DNA from: an uncultured Wohlfahrtiimonas sp.
GTDB lineage: Bacteria; Pseudomonadota; Gammaproteobacteria; Cardiobacteriales; Wohlfahrtiimonadaceae
Length of the DNA: 38,729 nucleotides
Reading direction: 5' to 3'
Assembly (NCBI GenBank): GCA_947631095.1
Contig: CANRJX010000008.1
Location: 1-38,729, forward strand
Shown: positions 29,301 through 37,520 of the stretch, in pieces
How the letters are laid out: each line of letters opens with the position of its first letter
Numbering within the stretch: position 1 is the first letter of the stretch
Notes under the pieces: model-generated
Told to the model about the DNA's origin: nothing
Databases searched by the model: none
The model's input: the letters and a program-made list of their open reading frames with translations, nothing else
Made by a program: the position numbers and the translations under genes

Positions 29301-30057
29301 TTCTCACATACATTTGAATGATCCAAGGCTATTTCATGACTTAGATCAACATTTACTCAATGCCCAGCATAATAATATTGTAGGTTGGATTATTCCTGCT
29401 ACTATCTCCGAGGAATTTGGTGCCATTCACCAAATTACACAGAATTACCCCCAAACCTACGCTGCTTATGGACTTCATCCATACTTTATTCAAAACCACA
29501 CAGAGCATGACTTAGCCATGTTAAAACATACATTGCAAACTCTCCCCTCCGTTGCAATAGGTGAATGTGGCCTAGATGCTATGATTCCTGAACCAAATAT
29601 GGATCGTCAATTATATTTTTTTAAAGCACAAATTAAATTAGCCTTAGAACTAGATCTTCCATTAATTGTTCATACGCGGAAAACGGTTGACTTAGTCCTA
29701 AAAGAAATTCGTAAACATCCGAACCTAAAGGGTGTATTACACAGCTTTTCTGGCAGTATCCAACAAGCTGAAGTTGCAATCAAACACAATTTCTTTCTAG
29801 GTTTTGGTGGTAATTGTACTTTTCCAAGAGCCAATAAACTCCATTCTCTCATTCGTTATTTATCATTAGACAATATATTGCTAGAAACAGATGCACCTTT
29901 TCAGCGAGGTGCTTATAGTAATGCAGCTACTCATTATCCTCGAGATCTCTTAGAAATTGCTAAAGCTATTGCAACCCTGAAAGAGGATTCGCTACAATCA
30001 ATCGCACAAGCAACAACAGCTAATGTTCAAAAGTTATTTAAATTAAAGGAACACTAA
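29272..30057 (+). CDS. TatD-family metal-dependent hydrolase
   Basis: TatD-like proteins are Mg2+-dependent DNases or nucleases. Metal ligands are visible: DSHIHLND (His12, His14), GECGLD (Glu98), HTR (His134), LHSFSG (His157) and ETDAP (Asp207). Length is 261 residues. The start lies inside the end of the CDF gene (29-base overlap); an upstream TTG in the same frame is less likely. It could be TatD, YcfH or YjjV type; NLKGVLHSFSG with LETDAPF does not separate these with certainty. Confidence 0.88.
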   Translation: MQNTTIKFFDSHIHLNDPRLFHDLDQHLLNAQHNNIVGWIIPATISEEFGAIHQITQNYPQTYAAYGLHPYFIQNHTEHDLAMLKHTLQTLPSVAIGECGLDAMIPEPNMDRQLYFFKAQIKLALELDLPLIVHTRKTVDLVLKEIRKHPNLKGVLHSFSGSIQQAEVAIKHNFFLGFGGNCTFPRANKLHSLIRYLSLDNILLETDAPFQRGAYSNAATHYPRDLLEIAKAIATLKEDSLQSIAQATTANVQKLFKLKEH

Positions 30058-31116
30058 ATGATTATCCCTAAGCATTTATCTAGTTTACTCGGCATAGACT
30101 ACCCAATCATTCAAGCGCCTATGGCTGGTGGTTATGTTTCTGCGGAGTTAACGGCTGCTGTATCAAATTCTGGTGGCTTAGGTTCAATTGCAGCGGGTTA
30201 TTTTAAACCTGAACAATTAAGAGAACAAATCCAAACAGTAAGATCTTTCACCAATCGTCCATTTATGGTGAATCTCTTTGTTCCTAATGCAAAGCCTGTC
30301 AGCCGTGACCAAATGGAAGAATTCATCATTAAAGCAGCTGATCTTAATCCTGAAATTAAAATTAATGAGGCAAGCACGCTCTATAACCAAGAAGCCTGGG
30401 CACTGAGCAACCTAGAGTCAATGGTTAATGTCGTCATTGAAGAAAAAGTTAAAATAATAAGCTTTACCTTTGGCACACCAAGTGATGAAATTATTGAACG
30501 CTTACGTGAGCATGATATTTTAATCATTGGCAACTCAACACATTTATTAGAAGCTTATTTATGGCAAGAAAAAGGTGCCGATGCAATTATTTTGCAAGGT
30601 AGCGAAGCTGGTGGACATAGAGCAACGTTCATTGGTAATCCTATGAGAGTTGCTCAATCATCATTTACTTTATTGCAGCAAGGCTTACGCGAATTACAAG
30701 TTCCTGTTATTTCAGCAGGTGGTTACTGTGATGCTAAATCAATGGGCGCTGCATTTTGCTTAGGTGCTTCAGCCATCCTCGTAGGTACAGCTTTTCTAAC
30801 CACACACGAAGCAAATACAACCGATGATCATCGTAAAGCACTCATGAGCAGTAATGAATTAGATAGCTCATTCACACTGTCTTTAAGTGGTGCTTGTGCT
30901 CGTGCACTGAACTCAGAAGGCCTTAAAGAATTAGAAAATAATGATTTACCAACTCTGCCATTTCCTGCGCAAGGTTATATGATTAAAGAATTATTGGGCA
31001 AAGAACAACCTGAAAAATTTAGAGCAATGTATGCAGGTGTTAATGCACAATTTTGTGAAGAGATTTCTGCATCTACGCTAATGCAACGTTGGATTGCAGA
31101 GTTACAATGTCTATAA
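30058..31116 (+). CDS. Nitronate monooxygenase / 2-nitropropane dioxygenase family flavoprotein
   Basis: This FMN TIM-barrel enzyme (352 residues) oxidises nitronates; FabK-like relatives reduce enoyl-ACP. FMN motifs include QAPMAGG (19-25), the catalytic region LQGSEAGGHRATF with His187, and VISAGGYCDA. The C-terminal ALVGTAFLTTHEA phrase (here AILVGTAFLTT) suits the nitronate class rather than FabK. The start codon follows the TatD stop directly, with AAGGA in the preceding frame. Confidence 0.88.
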   Translation: MIIPKHLSSLLGIDYPIIQAPMAGGYVSAELTAAVSNSGGLGSIAAGYFKPEQLREQIQTVRSFTNRPFMVNLFVPNAKPVSRDQMEEFIIKAADLNPEIKINEASTLYNQEAWALSNLESMVNVVIEEKVKIISFTFGTPSDEIIERLREHDILIIGNSTHLLEAYLWQEKGADAIILQGSEAGGHRATFIGNPMRVAQSSFTLLQQGLRELQVPVISAGGYCDAKSMGAAFCLGASAILVGTAFLTTHEANTTDDHRKALMSSNELDSSFTLSLSGACARALNSEGLKELENNDLPTLPFPAQGYMIKELLGKEQPEKFRAMYAGVNAQFCEEISASTLMQRWIAELQCL

Positions 31117-31871
31117 AATATATATCAGTCAATAATCGTGATAATCAGCGAACGATCGCTTATTGTCACGATGTTCCAGATAATAGCCACTGCTCTATTT
31201 TATGGCTCAGTGGTTATTGTTCAGTGATGGATAGTACAAAAGCAAATGCCATTGCAGAATATGCAAGTGAACATCAAATTGAGATGATACGCTTTGACTA
31301 TTCAGGATTAGGAAAAAGTAGTGGTGATTTCTCAATAGCTAATTTTTCTGACTGGTTAGATGAAGCTCTAGCTGTTTATCAACAAATAAAGAGTCGTCCA
31401 ACTATTATTATCGGCTCTTCAATGGGTGCATGGCTATCATTGAGATTGACCGAAGTGTTGGCAGATTGCCATTTACCTTCCCCAAAGGCACTTTTACTTT
31501 TAGCTCCAGCCATTGATTTTACGCATGAAATTCTACTGAAAGCTTTACCTCAACAATTTTTAAAAGCACTGAGCCAAGAAGGGAAAATTGAAATCCCCTC
31601 TGAATATGACTTAGAATCACTAACTTTTTATCAACAATTCATCGAAGATGCTAATCGGCATCGATTGTTTAATCGTCCAGCCACCATTGATGTTCCTGTT
31701 ACCATCATTCATGGCAAACAAGATAAAGACATCCCTTTTAACTTAGGTTTAAAAGCATCACAGCATTTTAGAAACACTCAGTTAATCGCAATAGAAGATG
31801 GTGAGCATAGATTATCTCGTACATCAGATATTCATTTAATCCTAAATACTTTAAAATCATTATTAAAATAG
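31107..31871 (+). CDS. Alpha/beta hydrolase
   Basis: This is a soluble alpha/beta hydrolase of 254 residues. The nucleophile elbow is GSSMG with Ser105; Asp206 (HGKQDKDIP) and His234 (DGEHRLS) complete the triad. FDYSGLGKSSGDF is the oxyanion/loop region typical of small carboxylesterase or ABHD10-like acyl-protein thioesterase relatives. The ATG at 31107 overlaps the preceding gene by ten bases; AGAG is upstream. The substrate is unknown. Confidence 0.88.
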   Translation: MSIKYISVNNRDNQRTIAYCHDVPDNSHCSILWLSGYCSVMDSTKANAIAEYASEHQIEMIRFDYSGLGKSSGDFSIANFSDWLDEALAVYQQIKSRPTIIIGSSMGAWLSLRLTEVLADCHLPSPKALLLLAPAIDFTHEILLKALPQQFLKALSQEGKIEIPSEYDLESLTFYQQFIEDANRHRLFNRPATIDVPVTIIHGKQDKDIPFNLGLKASQHFRNTQLIAIEDGEHRLSRTSDIHLILNTLKSLLK

Positions 31872-31877
31872 AATAAA

Positions 31878-31896
31878 TAATCTAAATATTAGATTA
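31878..31896. repeat. Perfect 8-base inverted repeat with 3-base spacer upstream of the YccA-like gene
   Basis: TAATCTAA, three bases, TTAGATTA. It lies 7 bases after the hydrolase stop and about 35 bases upstream of a -10-like hexamer. It could be an operator, but its AT content makes a chance occurrence possible. Confidence 0.3.
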
Positions 31897-31930
31897 ATAC
31901 GATTTTCTACAGTTTCACTGTAAAATTCGT

Positions 31931-31936
31931 TATACT
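31931..31936 (+). promoter_or_regulatory. Candidate -10 element for the YccA/BI-1 gene
   Basis: TATACT matches the -10 consensus at five of six positions and sits 39 bases before the start codon. No strong -35 hexamer is seen at 16-18 bases. Confidence 0.3.
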
Positions 31937-31974
31937 TTTAATCAGAAATTTTTTATCACTTCAACGGAGGTTCT

Positions 31975-32682
31975 ATGAACTCTTATTATGGTCAAGATGG
32001 AAACTTAGCGCAAAGCCAAGGCAGTGCTTTAGCTGCAAACAAAATCATTAGACAAGCTTATGCGCTAGTGGGCTTATCTTTAATTCCAACAGCAATTGGT
32101 GTATGGGTTGGCTTTTTAAGTGGTGGTTTATTACAAAGCATCGCAATGAATAGCCCAATTATATACTTTATTGGCGTAATGGCTGTATTTTATGGTTTGA
32201 TCTTTATGATCGAAAAAAATCGTAGAAACAGTACTGGATTAGTTTTAATGTTTGTCTTTACCTTTGGTATGGGCTTAATGTTACAACCATTATTAGCGAT
32301 GGTTAGCAGCATGAGCAATGGCATGAATCTAATCAGCACTGCTGTTTTTGGTACCACTGCGATTTTCTTAGGTCTAGCATTGGTTGGTAACAATGCAAGC
32401 AAAGATTACTCATTTTTAGGTCGTTACGTAGGTATTTTGTTCTTTGTACTCATGGGTACAATTATTTTGAATTACTTCTTCTTAAAAATGCCAATGATCT
32501 CTGTAATCGTTTCATTTGCTGTGATTGCTTTCTCTTCAATGATCATTGTTTATCGCATTAATATGGCAGCTCGTGGCGGTGAAGATAGCTATATTTCTTT
32601 AGCATTAGATATTTATATTTCTCTATACAATATTTTCACTAGCTTATTAAGAATCTTAACTATTTTCTCAGGTGATGATTAA
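31975..32682 (+). CDS. Bax inhibitor-1 / YccA family membrane protein
   Basis: The 235-residue product has about seven membrane helices, the arrangement of the Bax inhibitor-1 (UPF0005) family that includes YccA, a modulator of the FtsH protease, and YbhL. Helices begin near residues 32, 60, 85, 113, 145, 168 and 210; the last contains the family Asp-rich ending (SGDD). CGGAGG lies six bases before the ATG. YccA-like function is inferred from the family, not from a specific motif. Confidence 0.88.
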   Translation: MNSYYGQDGNLAQSQGSALAANKIIRQAYALVGLSLIPTAIGVWVGFLSGGLLQSIAMNSPIIYFIGVMAVFYGLIFMIEKNRRNSTGLVLMFVFTFGMGLMLQPLLAMVSSMSNGMNLISTAVFGTTAIFLGLALVGNNASKDYSFLGRYVGILFFVLMGTIILNYFFLKMPMISVIVSFAVIAFSSMIIVYRINMAARGGEDSYISLALDIYISLYNIFTSLLRILTIFSGDD

Positions 32683-32707
32683 TCAATCACTCCACTCATG
32701 TAAAACT

Positions 32708-32738
32708 AAAAAAGCCAGTTAAATCAACTGGCTTTTTT
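32708..32738. terminator. Bidirectional intrinsic terminator between the YccA-like gene and the NadE-like gene
   Basis: A 13-base perfect stem (AAAAAAGCCAGTT and complement) closes a five-base loop, with an A run on one side and a T run on the other. It lies 26 bases after the plus-strand stop and 18 beyond the minus-strand stop. Confidence 0.9.
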
Positions 32739-32755
32739 AGTACTCTGGCTCAATT

Positions 32756-34372
32756 TTATAGAGTATCCATATCAATATTTTCCCAATCCACTAGAGATGG
32801 AAATATCCAGTCATTCTGAAAAGATCGATTGGTTAATTTAGGACTAAAACCAGTTTGCACTCTATTCCACTCTTCCTGATGCAATCGCAAAACTACACTT
32901 GTCACGAGTTTTTTATCTAATCCACTATTAACTATCTGCTTAACAGATTGATTTTTTTCAATATATAAACTCAATATTTTATCGATTTCAAAAATATTCG
33001 TCACTTTGCCTTCATTAATAAAACGTTTTTTTAGGAGTGTATTTTTCGCTTTTTCTAAGACATCATGAGTAAAAATATTTGTTTGATTAGACTCATTGAT
33101 ATACTCTGCCAACTGCACAATCTTAGTATGATAAACATCAGCCAAAGGCATAAACTCAGTCAATGCAAAGCTTGAAATTTGGCCTTTTAATCCAAGTGCA
33201 AGTTGTGTTTTATTCACACTACTCACTGGCCATGCATCTAATAAATCCGCGACTGCAACAAAAATTGCAATTTTAAAACGATCAAATGTGTCTATTTTCC
33301 AACGTTCATCAACCAAATGCTCAGCTTGACTAATAAAACCATGTACCAACTCATTCTCTAACTGCCAGCTATATAATTTAACATCCAAACTGTCGACAAA
33401 TTGCTGAACTTTTTCTTTGGTTTTAGGTGAATCTAATTGAGATTGAATGTATAAGCCTGCAACTTTTTGTGGTCCCAAAGCTTTTAAAGCTATGTACAAT
33501 GTTAGCTGAGAACTGATGCTACCATCCATTAATATCAAGGCTTTACTGTGTGGCGCGGTCGTAATAAATTCTTTAATCACAAACTTAATGGCCCAATATA
33601 ACTCCTTAATATAATTATCAACTTTGTTGTAGATAGGATGCTCTAAATCTAATAGTTGATTCATTGAAGTTATGACAGAATCTTCCTCAAAATGGCGCAA
33701 TATCAACAATGTATTTCCATCAGCATTGGTGATTGATGAATAACCCTCCAAAATAAGGCTATTGGAAACACCTATATTATTGACATAAATAATTGGTATT
33801 TTTTTCTCATACGCTAATGAATGTAAGTACTGCTCTCTTTCAATGCTTAAATCTTTAGACCAAGGAAATGCAGCACAACAACACAATAAATCACACTTAG
33901 ATAATGCTGCTTCTGAAAACAACTCTTCAGAAATCACAATGCCAATTTTGATTCCTTTAAAATCAATCACTGTTTGCTTAGTTCCAGCGATAAAGTAACG
34001 ATTTTCTGCATATAGCTCAACATTTGGAATAATTGTTTTACGATGATTACCAATAATTTTGCCATTCATCATAATCGCAACACTGCTATAAACACCCTCA
34101 GATGTTTTTTCAGGATAACCCACCAATGTTACCGCATAGCCGTTGGTGCACTTAGCAATTTCCAATAAAGCTGATTTACATGATTCTAAAAATTGATCTT
34201 TTAAAAAAAAATCATCTGCGCCATAGCCTGAAACACATAATTCAGGAAAAACAATTAGTTCTGCACCTTTTTCTTGTGATTTTTTAATCGTTTCTATTAT
34301 TTTTATTGTATTTGCTTTAACATCTCCACCGATACTACGTATTTGCTCTAAGGCAATTTGTAGATTATACAT
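32756..34372 (-). CDS. NAD+ synthetase (glutamine-type) homologue with degenerate active sites; probable pseudoenzyme
   Basis: Length (538 residues from the ATG at 34372) and two-domain layout match glutamine-dependent NadE: nitrilase-like glutaminase (about 1-250), then the ATP-pyrophosphatase synthetase domain. The glutaminase keeps Glu44 (FPELC) and Lys112 (HRKT), but the cysteine of the usual ICED motif is Ser148 (VISEE). The SGGxDS ATP loop is DGSISS (283-288). The GNKSE motif is VNKTQ, and YGDxxGG is replaced by ISSFALT (about 399-405). Structural motifs such as NRYF and DVYHTK remain. The frame is open throughout, so it is not an obvious decaying pseudogene. GGAG lies about ten bases before 34372; an ATG at 34381 is possible. 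A regulatory or lost-function role is inferred. Confidence 0.8.
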   Translation of the reverse strand: MYNLQIALEQIRSIGGDVKANTIKIIETIKKSQEKGAELIVFPELCVSGYGADDFFLKDQFLESCKSALLEIAKCTNGYAVTLVGYPEKTSEGVYSSVAIMMNGKIIGNHRKTIIPNVELYAENRYFIAGTKQTVIDFKGIKIGIVISEELFSEAALSKCDLLCCCAAFPWSKDLSIEREQYLHSLAYEKKIPIIYVNNIGVSNSLILEGYSSITNADGNTLLILRHFEEDSVITSMNQLLDLEHPIYNKVDNYIKELYWAIKFVIKEFITTAPHSKALILMDGSISSQLTLYIALKALGPQKVAGLYIQSQLDSPKTKEKVQQFVDSLDVKLYSWQLENELVHGFISQAEHLVDERWKIDTFDRFKIAIFVAVADLLDAWPVSSVNKTQLALGLKGQISSFALTEFMPLADVYHTKIVQLAEYINESNQTNIFTHDVLEKAKNTLLKKRFINEGKVTNIFEIDKILSLYIEKNQSVKQIVNSGLDKKLVTSVVLRLHQEEWNRVQTGFSPKLTNRSFQNDWIFPSLVDWENIDMDTL

Positions 34373-34412
34373 ATTTCCCATTCTCCCTATGGTTTTATGC
34401 CATTATCGCATA

Positions 34413-34424
34413 CTATCATGATAG
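34413..34424. promoter_or_regulatory. 12-base palindrome between the divergent NadE-like gene and recN
   Basis: CTATCATGATAG is a perfect palindrome 41 bases before the NadE-like start and 89 before recN. It is a possible operator, but it is short. Confidence 0.2.
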
Positions 34425-34512
34425 ATCAGTTACCCGCTATTATTTATAGTCAAATTGATCAATAATTGGGTACAATGTGCGCGTTTAACTGTTCTTGCAA
34501 AGGTATACTTAT

Positions 34513-36177
34513 ATGCTAGTTGAATTAACGATTGAAAACTTAGCAATTATTGAAAATTTATCCTTAGAGTTCGATCAAGGATTATCAGTCATTAGTGGTG
34601 AAACAGGCGCAGGTAAATCAATTACAGTCGATGCATTAGGCTATATTTTAGGTGGAAAAGTAGACCAAAGATTAATCAGCCATGATAAAACTCAATGCAA
34701 TTTAATTGCACATTTTGATATTTCTAACATCCCTAAAGCAAAAACATGGTTGCAAGAACAGCTGATTGAATCAAATGATGGAGAATGTATTATTCGTCGC
34801 GTCATCAATAAAGAAGGGCGATCTAAAAATTACATCAATGGGCAATCTATGCCATTGCATGCACTTAAAAGCTTAGGTGAACTCTTAATTGATATTCATG
34901 GTCAGCATGCGCACCAATCTTTAGTCAAAGAAGGTCATCAACGTGAATTGTTGGATCAATATGCGGATACTTATGAAGAGCTCGGCAAATTGCATGCTTT
35001 ATCGAAAGAAATTCGTAAACGCATAGAACAACTCGATCAACTTAAAAATCAAGATGATTCAATGCGTGATCGTATTGATTTTTTAAATTTCCAACTGCAA
35101 GAATTTAAAAACATTGCCCCAAAACAAGGTGAGTGGGAAAGTATCGTTGAGCAACACAATGAAGCAAGCCATGCAGAAGAATTCCAAGAAGGCATTCAAA
35201 AATCACTTTCTTACCTCAATGATGATCGTGGCGTTTTAATCTTATTAAACAAGATTGCTCATCAACTGAATATACTTGCAAAACTCGACGATAAATTTAT
35301 CAATTATGCAAATATGATCAACGAAGCAGAAATTTTATGTTCAGAAGTTTCTAATGATTTAAATCGTATGGACAATGCAGAAATTGATGAACAAGCCTTA
35401 ATTCAATTAGAAAACCGCATGCGTGAATTGAATGATTTGGCTAGAAAACATCGGGTAGAACCTGAAGAGCTATTAAATAAACAAAAAGAGATTGAAAATG
35501 AGATTTCATCACAGTTTTTATCCGATGATGCCATTGAAGATCTTGAAAATGAATTAAAAGAGTATCAAGCTGAATGGCAAAAAATTGCTGATAAAGTAAC
35601 TCAAAAACGCAAAAAATCAATCATATTACTGAATGAACAAATTACAAAAGCCATGCAAGGCTTATCTATGACTGGTGGTGCTTTTGATATTCGTTTAAAT
35701 CCTGAAACAGGTTTTAATCCCTATGGACAAGAAAATGTAGAATTCTATGTTCGTTCAAATCCGGGCATGCCATTTTATCCTTTAGGCAAAGTCGCATCGG
35801 GCGGTGAATTGGCACGAATTAGCTTAGCCATTTCTGTTATTTTAAGCATGAAATCTTCCCTACCGACATTAATATTTGATGAAGTTGATACTGGTGTGGG
35901 TGGTGCAGTTGCTGAAATGATTGGTAAACATTTACAAGAGCTTAGCGATGGTAGACAAGTATTCTGCGTAACACATTTGCCGCAAGTGGCAAGTTTTGGA
36001 CATCATCATTTTGCTGTAATGAAAGCCAAAACTGAAAATCACACAGAAACTCAAATTAAGAAATTATCTGATGAAGAGCGCGTACAAGAAATTGCACGAA
36101 TGCTCGGCGGTGTTAAATTAACAGAAGCGACATTCAATCATGCAAGAGAAATGCTATCTGCTAGCCATTCATCATGA
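34513..36177 (+). CDS. recN: DNA repair protein RecN
   Basis: RecN is an SMC-like ATPase for double-strand break repair. The 554-residue product has Walker A GETGAGKS (29-36), a long central coiled coil (about 150-370), the signature ASGGELAR and the Walker B TLIFDEVDTGVGG. The ATG at 34513 has AAAGG nine bases upstream and matches the family start MLxELxIxNLAII; an upstream TTG is unlikely. No LexA-type CTGT-N8-ACAG box is seen, although recN is SOS-regulated in many relatives. It overlaps the next gene by four bases. Confidence 0.97.
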   Translation: MLVELTIENLAIIENLSLEFDQGLSVISGETGAGKSITVDALGYILGGKVDQRLISHDKTQCNLIAHFDISNIPKAKTWLQEQLIESNDGECIIRRVINKEGRSKNYINGQSMPLHALKSLGELLIDIHGQHAHQSLVKEGHQRELLDQYADTYEELGKLHALSKEIRKRIEQLDQLKNQDDSMRDRIDFLNFQLQEFKNIAPKQGEWESIVEQHNEASHAEEFQEGIQKSLSYLNDDRGVLILLNKIAHQLNILAKLDDKFINYANMINEAEILCSEVSNDLNRMDNAEIDEQALIQLENRMRELNDLARKHRVEPEELLNKQKEIENEISSQFLSDDAIEDLENELKEYQAEWQKIADKVTQKRKKSIILLNEQITKAMQGLSMTGGAFDIRLNPETGFNPYGQENVEFYVRSNPGMPFYPLGKVASGGELARISLAISVILSMKSSLPTLIFDEVDTGVGGAVAEMIGKHLQELSDGRQVFCVTHLPQVASFGHHHFAVMKAKTENHTETQIKKLSDEERVQEIARMLGGVKLTEATFNHAREMLSASHSS

Positions 36178-36863
36178 AAAAATTATTTAAATGGCTAAGC
36201 TATTGCATTTTAGTATTAGTGATTACATTTGGTATCGGAGCATTATTTCATTACCAAGATCGCCTATGGCTAATTACTAAATATTTTGAAAAAGGTCATG
36301 ATTCACCAGATAATCTTAAACCTGAGCAATCGAAAATTTCATTAGAGAATAGAGCCAAAGAAGCTTATGAATATGCAGTAGAAAATGGCTTTGACTTAGA
36401 TCACACTATTTTGATTGATTTTGCCCGACATTCTGGAAAAAATCGTTTTTTTGTTTGGGATTTTGCAGAAAACAAGCCGATCATCGAAAGCTTAGTGGCT
36501 CATGGCTATGGCAATACTGATTTTGAAAGTAGTAACCAAGAGATTATTTTCAGCAACACCCCAAATAGCTACACATCATCTTTAGGTAAATATAAATTAG
36601 GTGCTCGTGCTTACAGTAAATGGGGAATTAATATTCATTATAAAATGCATGGCCTAGAATCAAGCAACAGCAATGCTTATGATCGCTACATCGTTCTTCA
36701 CTCATACAAAATGATTCCTAATGAAGAAACTTACCCCAATTATTTACCAATGGGGTTTAGCCAAGGCTGCCCCGTTATCGACGATGAAACCATGAGAAAA
36801 GTGGATAAGCTTTTGAAAACTAAAAAGAAGCCCGTATTATTATGGATTTACTATTTAGAATAA
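36174..36863 (+). CDS. Murein L,D-transpeptidase-like protein (YkuD_2 family)
   Basis: The 229-residue product has an N-terminal signal-anchor (about 6-26) and a periplasmic YkuD_2-type catalytic domain. Likely active residues are His176 (VLHSY) and Cys199 in FSQGCPVID, with Ser196. It is a different family from the ErfK-like enzyme at 14393-15379. Its ATG overlaps the recN TGA, so the two are coupled, an unusual pairing of DNA repair and cell-wall functions. The bond it makes is not shown by the sequence. Confidence 0.82.
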   Translation: MKKLFKWLSYCILVLVITFGIGALFHYQDRLWLITKYFEKGHDSPDNLKPEQSKISLENRAKEAYEYAVENGFDLDHTILIDFARHSGKNRFFVWDFAENKPIIESLVAHGYGNTDFESSNQEIIFSNTPNSYTSSLGKYKLGARAYSKWGINIHYKMHGLESSNSNAYDRYIVLHSYKMIPNEETYPNYLPMGFSQGCPVIDDETMRKVDKLLKTKKKPVLLWIYYLE

Positions 36864-36865
36864 AA

Positions 36866-37213
36866 TTACGGTTCAGCGCTCATCCAATTCATGCCCACTG
36901 TGATTTCTTGCTCATGTTCAGTACAAACAGTAACCGTTTCTCCTAGGTTATTGGTCACTCCAACAAAAGAATCACCTTGAGAAGAAATTTTATATTCTAA
37001 ATTTGGCCATGGCTCACCGGATGGCAATCTAAGTACAAAATTCTTTTTATAAGGAACACCTTCATCGACAATCAGCTCGCCTTTTGTATTCACACACCCA
37101 GAGGGGACATCATGATGCAAAACTGGATCGAGATAAAATTCAACATCTTGTTGGCTATCTACTGACAAAATATTAGCGTAGGTTGATATCAAATAAATAA
37201 TAATGGCTTTCAT
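36866..37213 (-). CDS. Small exported protein of unknown function
   Basis: I do not recognise a named family. The 115-residue product has a weak signal peptide (about 1-20). Residues 57-107 follow the pattern N-FVLRLPSG...G-VTNNLGETVTVCTEHEQEITV, reminiscent of a short beta-sandwich repeat found at the ends of some type VI secretion spike or effector proteins; no such genes are nearby. Two cysteines (40 and 97) may pair. It converges on the L,D-transpeptidase with two bases between stops. A clear ribosome binding site is lacking. Confidence 0.6.
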   Translation of the reverse strand: MKAIIIYLISTYANILSVDSQQDVEFYLDPVLHHDVPSGCVNTKGELIVDEGVPYKKNFVLRLPSGEPWPNLEYKISSQGDSFVGVTNNLGETVTVCTEHEQEITVGMNWMSAEP

Positions 37214-37259
37214 ACTGTTTCAGATTCCAGTAAGTTTTAAAAAAATGAATGCTTTTAAC

Positions 37260-37448
37260 TTATTTGGAATAAAGCATGATGGCAATCACTACAATCACAG
37301 GCACTGCCATGATAAAAGCAGGAAATATCATTCCTCTTTTATATGAGCTGCCGCGCTCTTTTGCATATTTCCCACCTTGTTTTACAACATAAACTGAAGC
37401 AATACCATACACAATGGCAACTGCGATACTGATTAATAAACTCAACAT
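37260..37448 (-). CDS. Small two-helix membrane protein of unknown function
   Basis: The 62-residue product has two hydrophobic helices (about 2-22 and 42-60) separated by a basic loop with KQGGKYAKERGSSYKRG. GGAG lies six bases before the ATG at 37448, so that start is preferred to the ATG at 37460, which has no ribosome binding site. Small double-helix proteins like this are often of unknown role; no toxin or holin hallmark is seen. A terminator separates it from guaA. Confidence 0.55.
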   Translation of the reverse strand: MLSLLISIAVAIVYGIASVYVVKQGGKYAKERGSSYKRGMIFPAFIMAVPVIVVIAIMLYSK

Positions 37449-37467
37449 ATTACTCTCCATAATAAAA

Positions 37468-37490
37468 GCGATTAATTCATCATTAATCGC
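37468..37490 (-). terminator. Intrinsic terminator of guaA
   Basis: GCGATTAAT and its complement form a nine-base stem with a five-base loop, followed on the minus strand by TTTTATTA. It begins 30 bases after the guaA stop. Confidence 0.75.
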
Positions 37491-37520
37491 CTCTTTAATT
37501 AACTCAAATTGAATACTTGA

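Noticed and set aside
34455-34476. TTGATC and TACAAT upstream of recN as a promoter
   Set aside because: The spacing is only ten bases, outside the range for sigma70, and no LexA-type box was found nearby.
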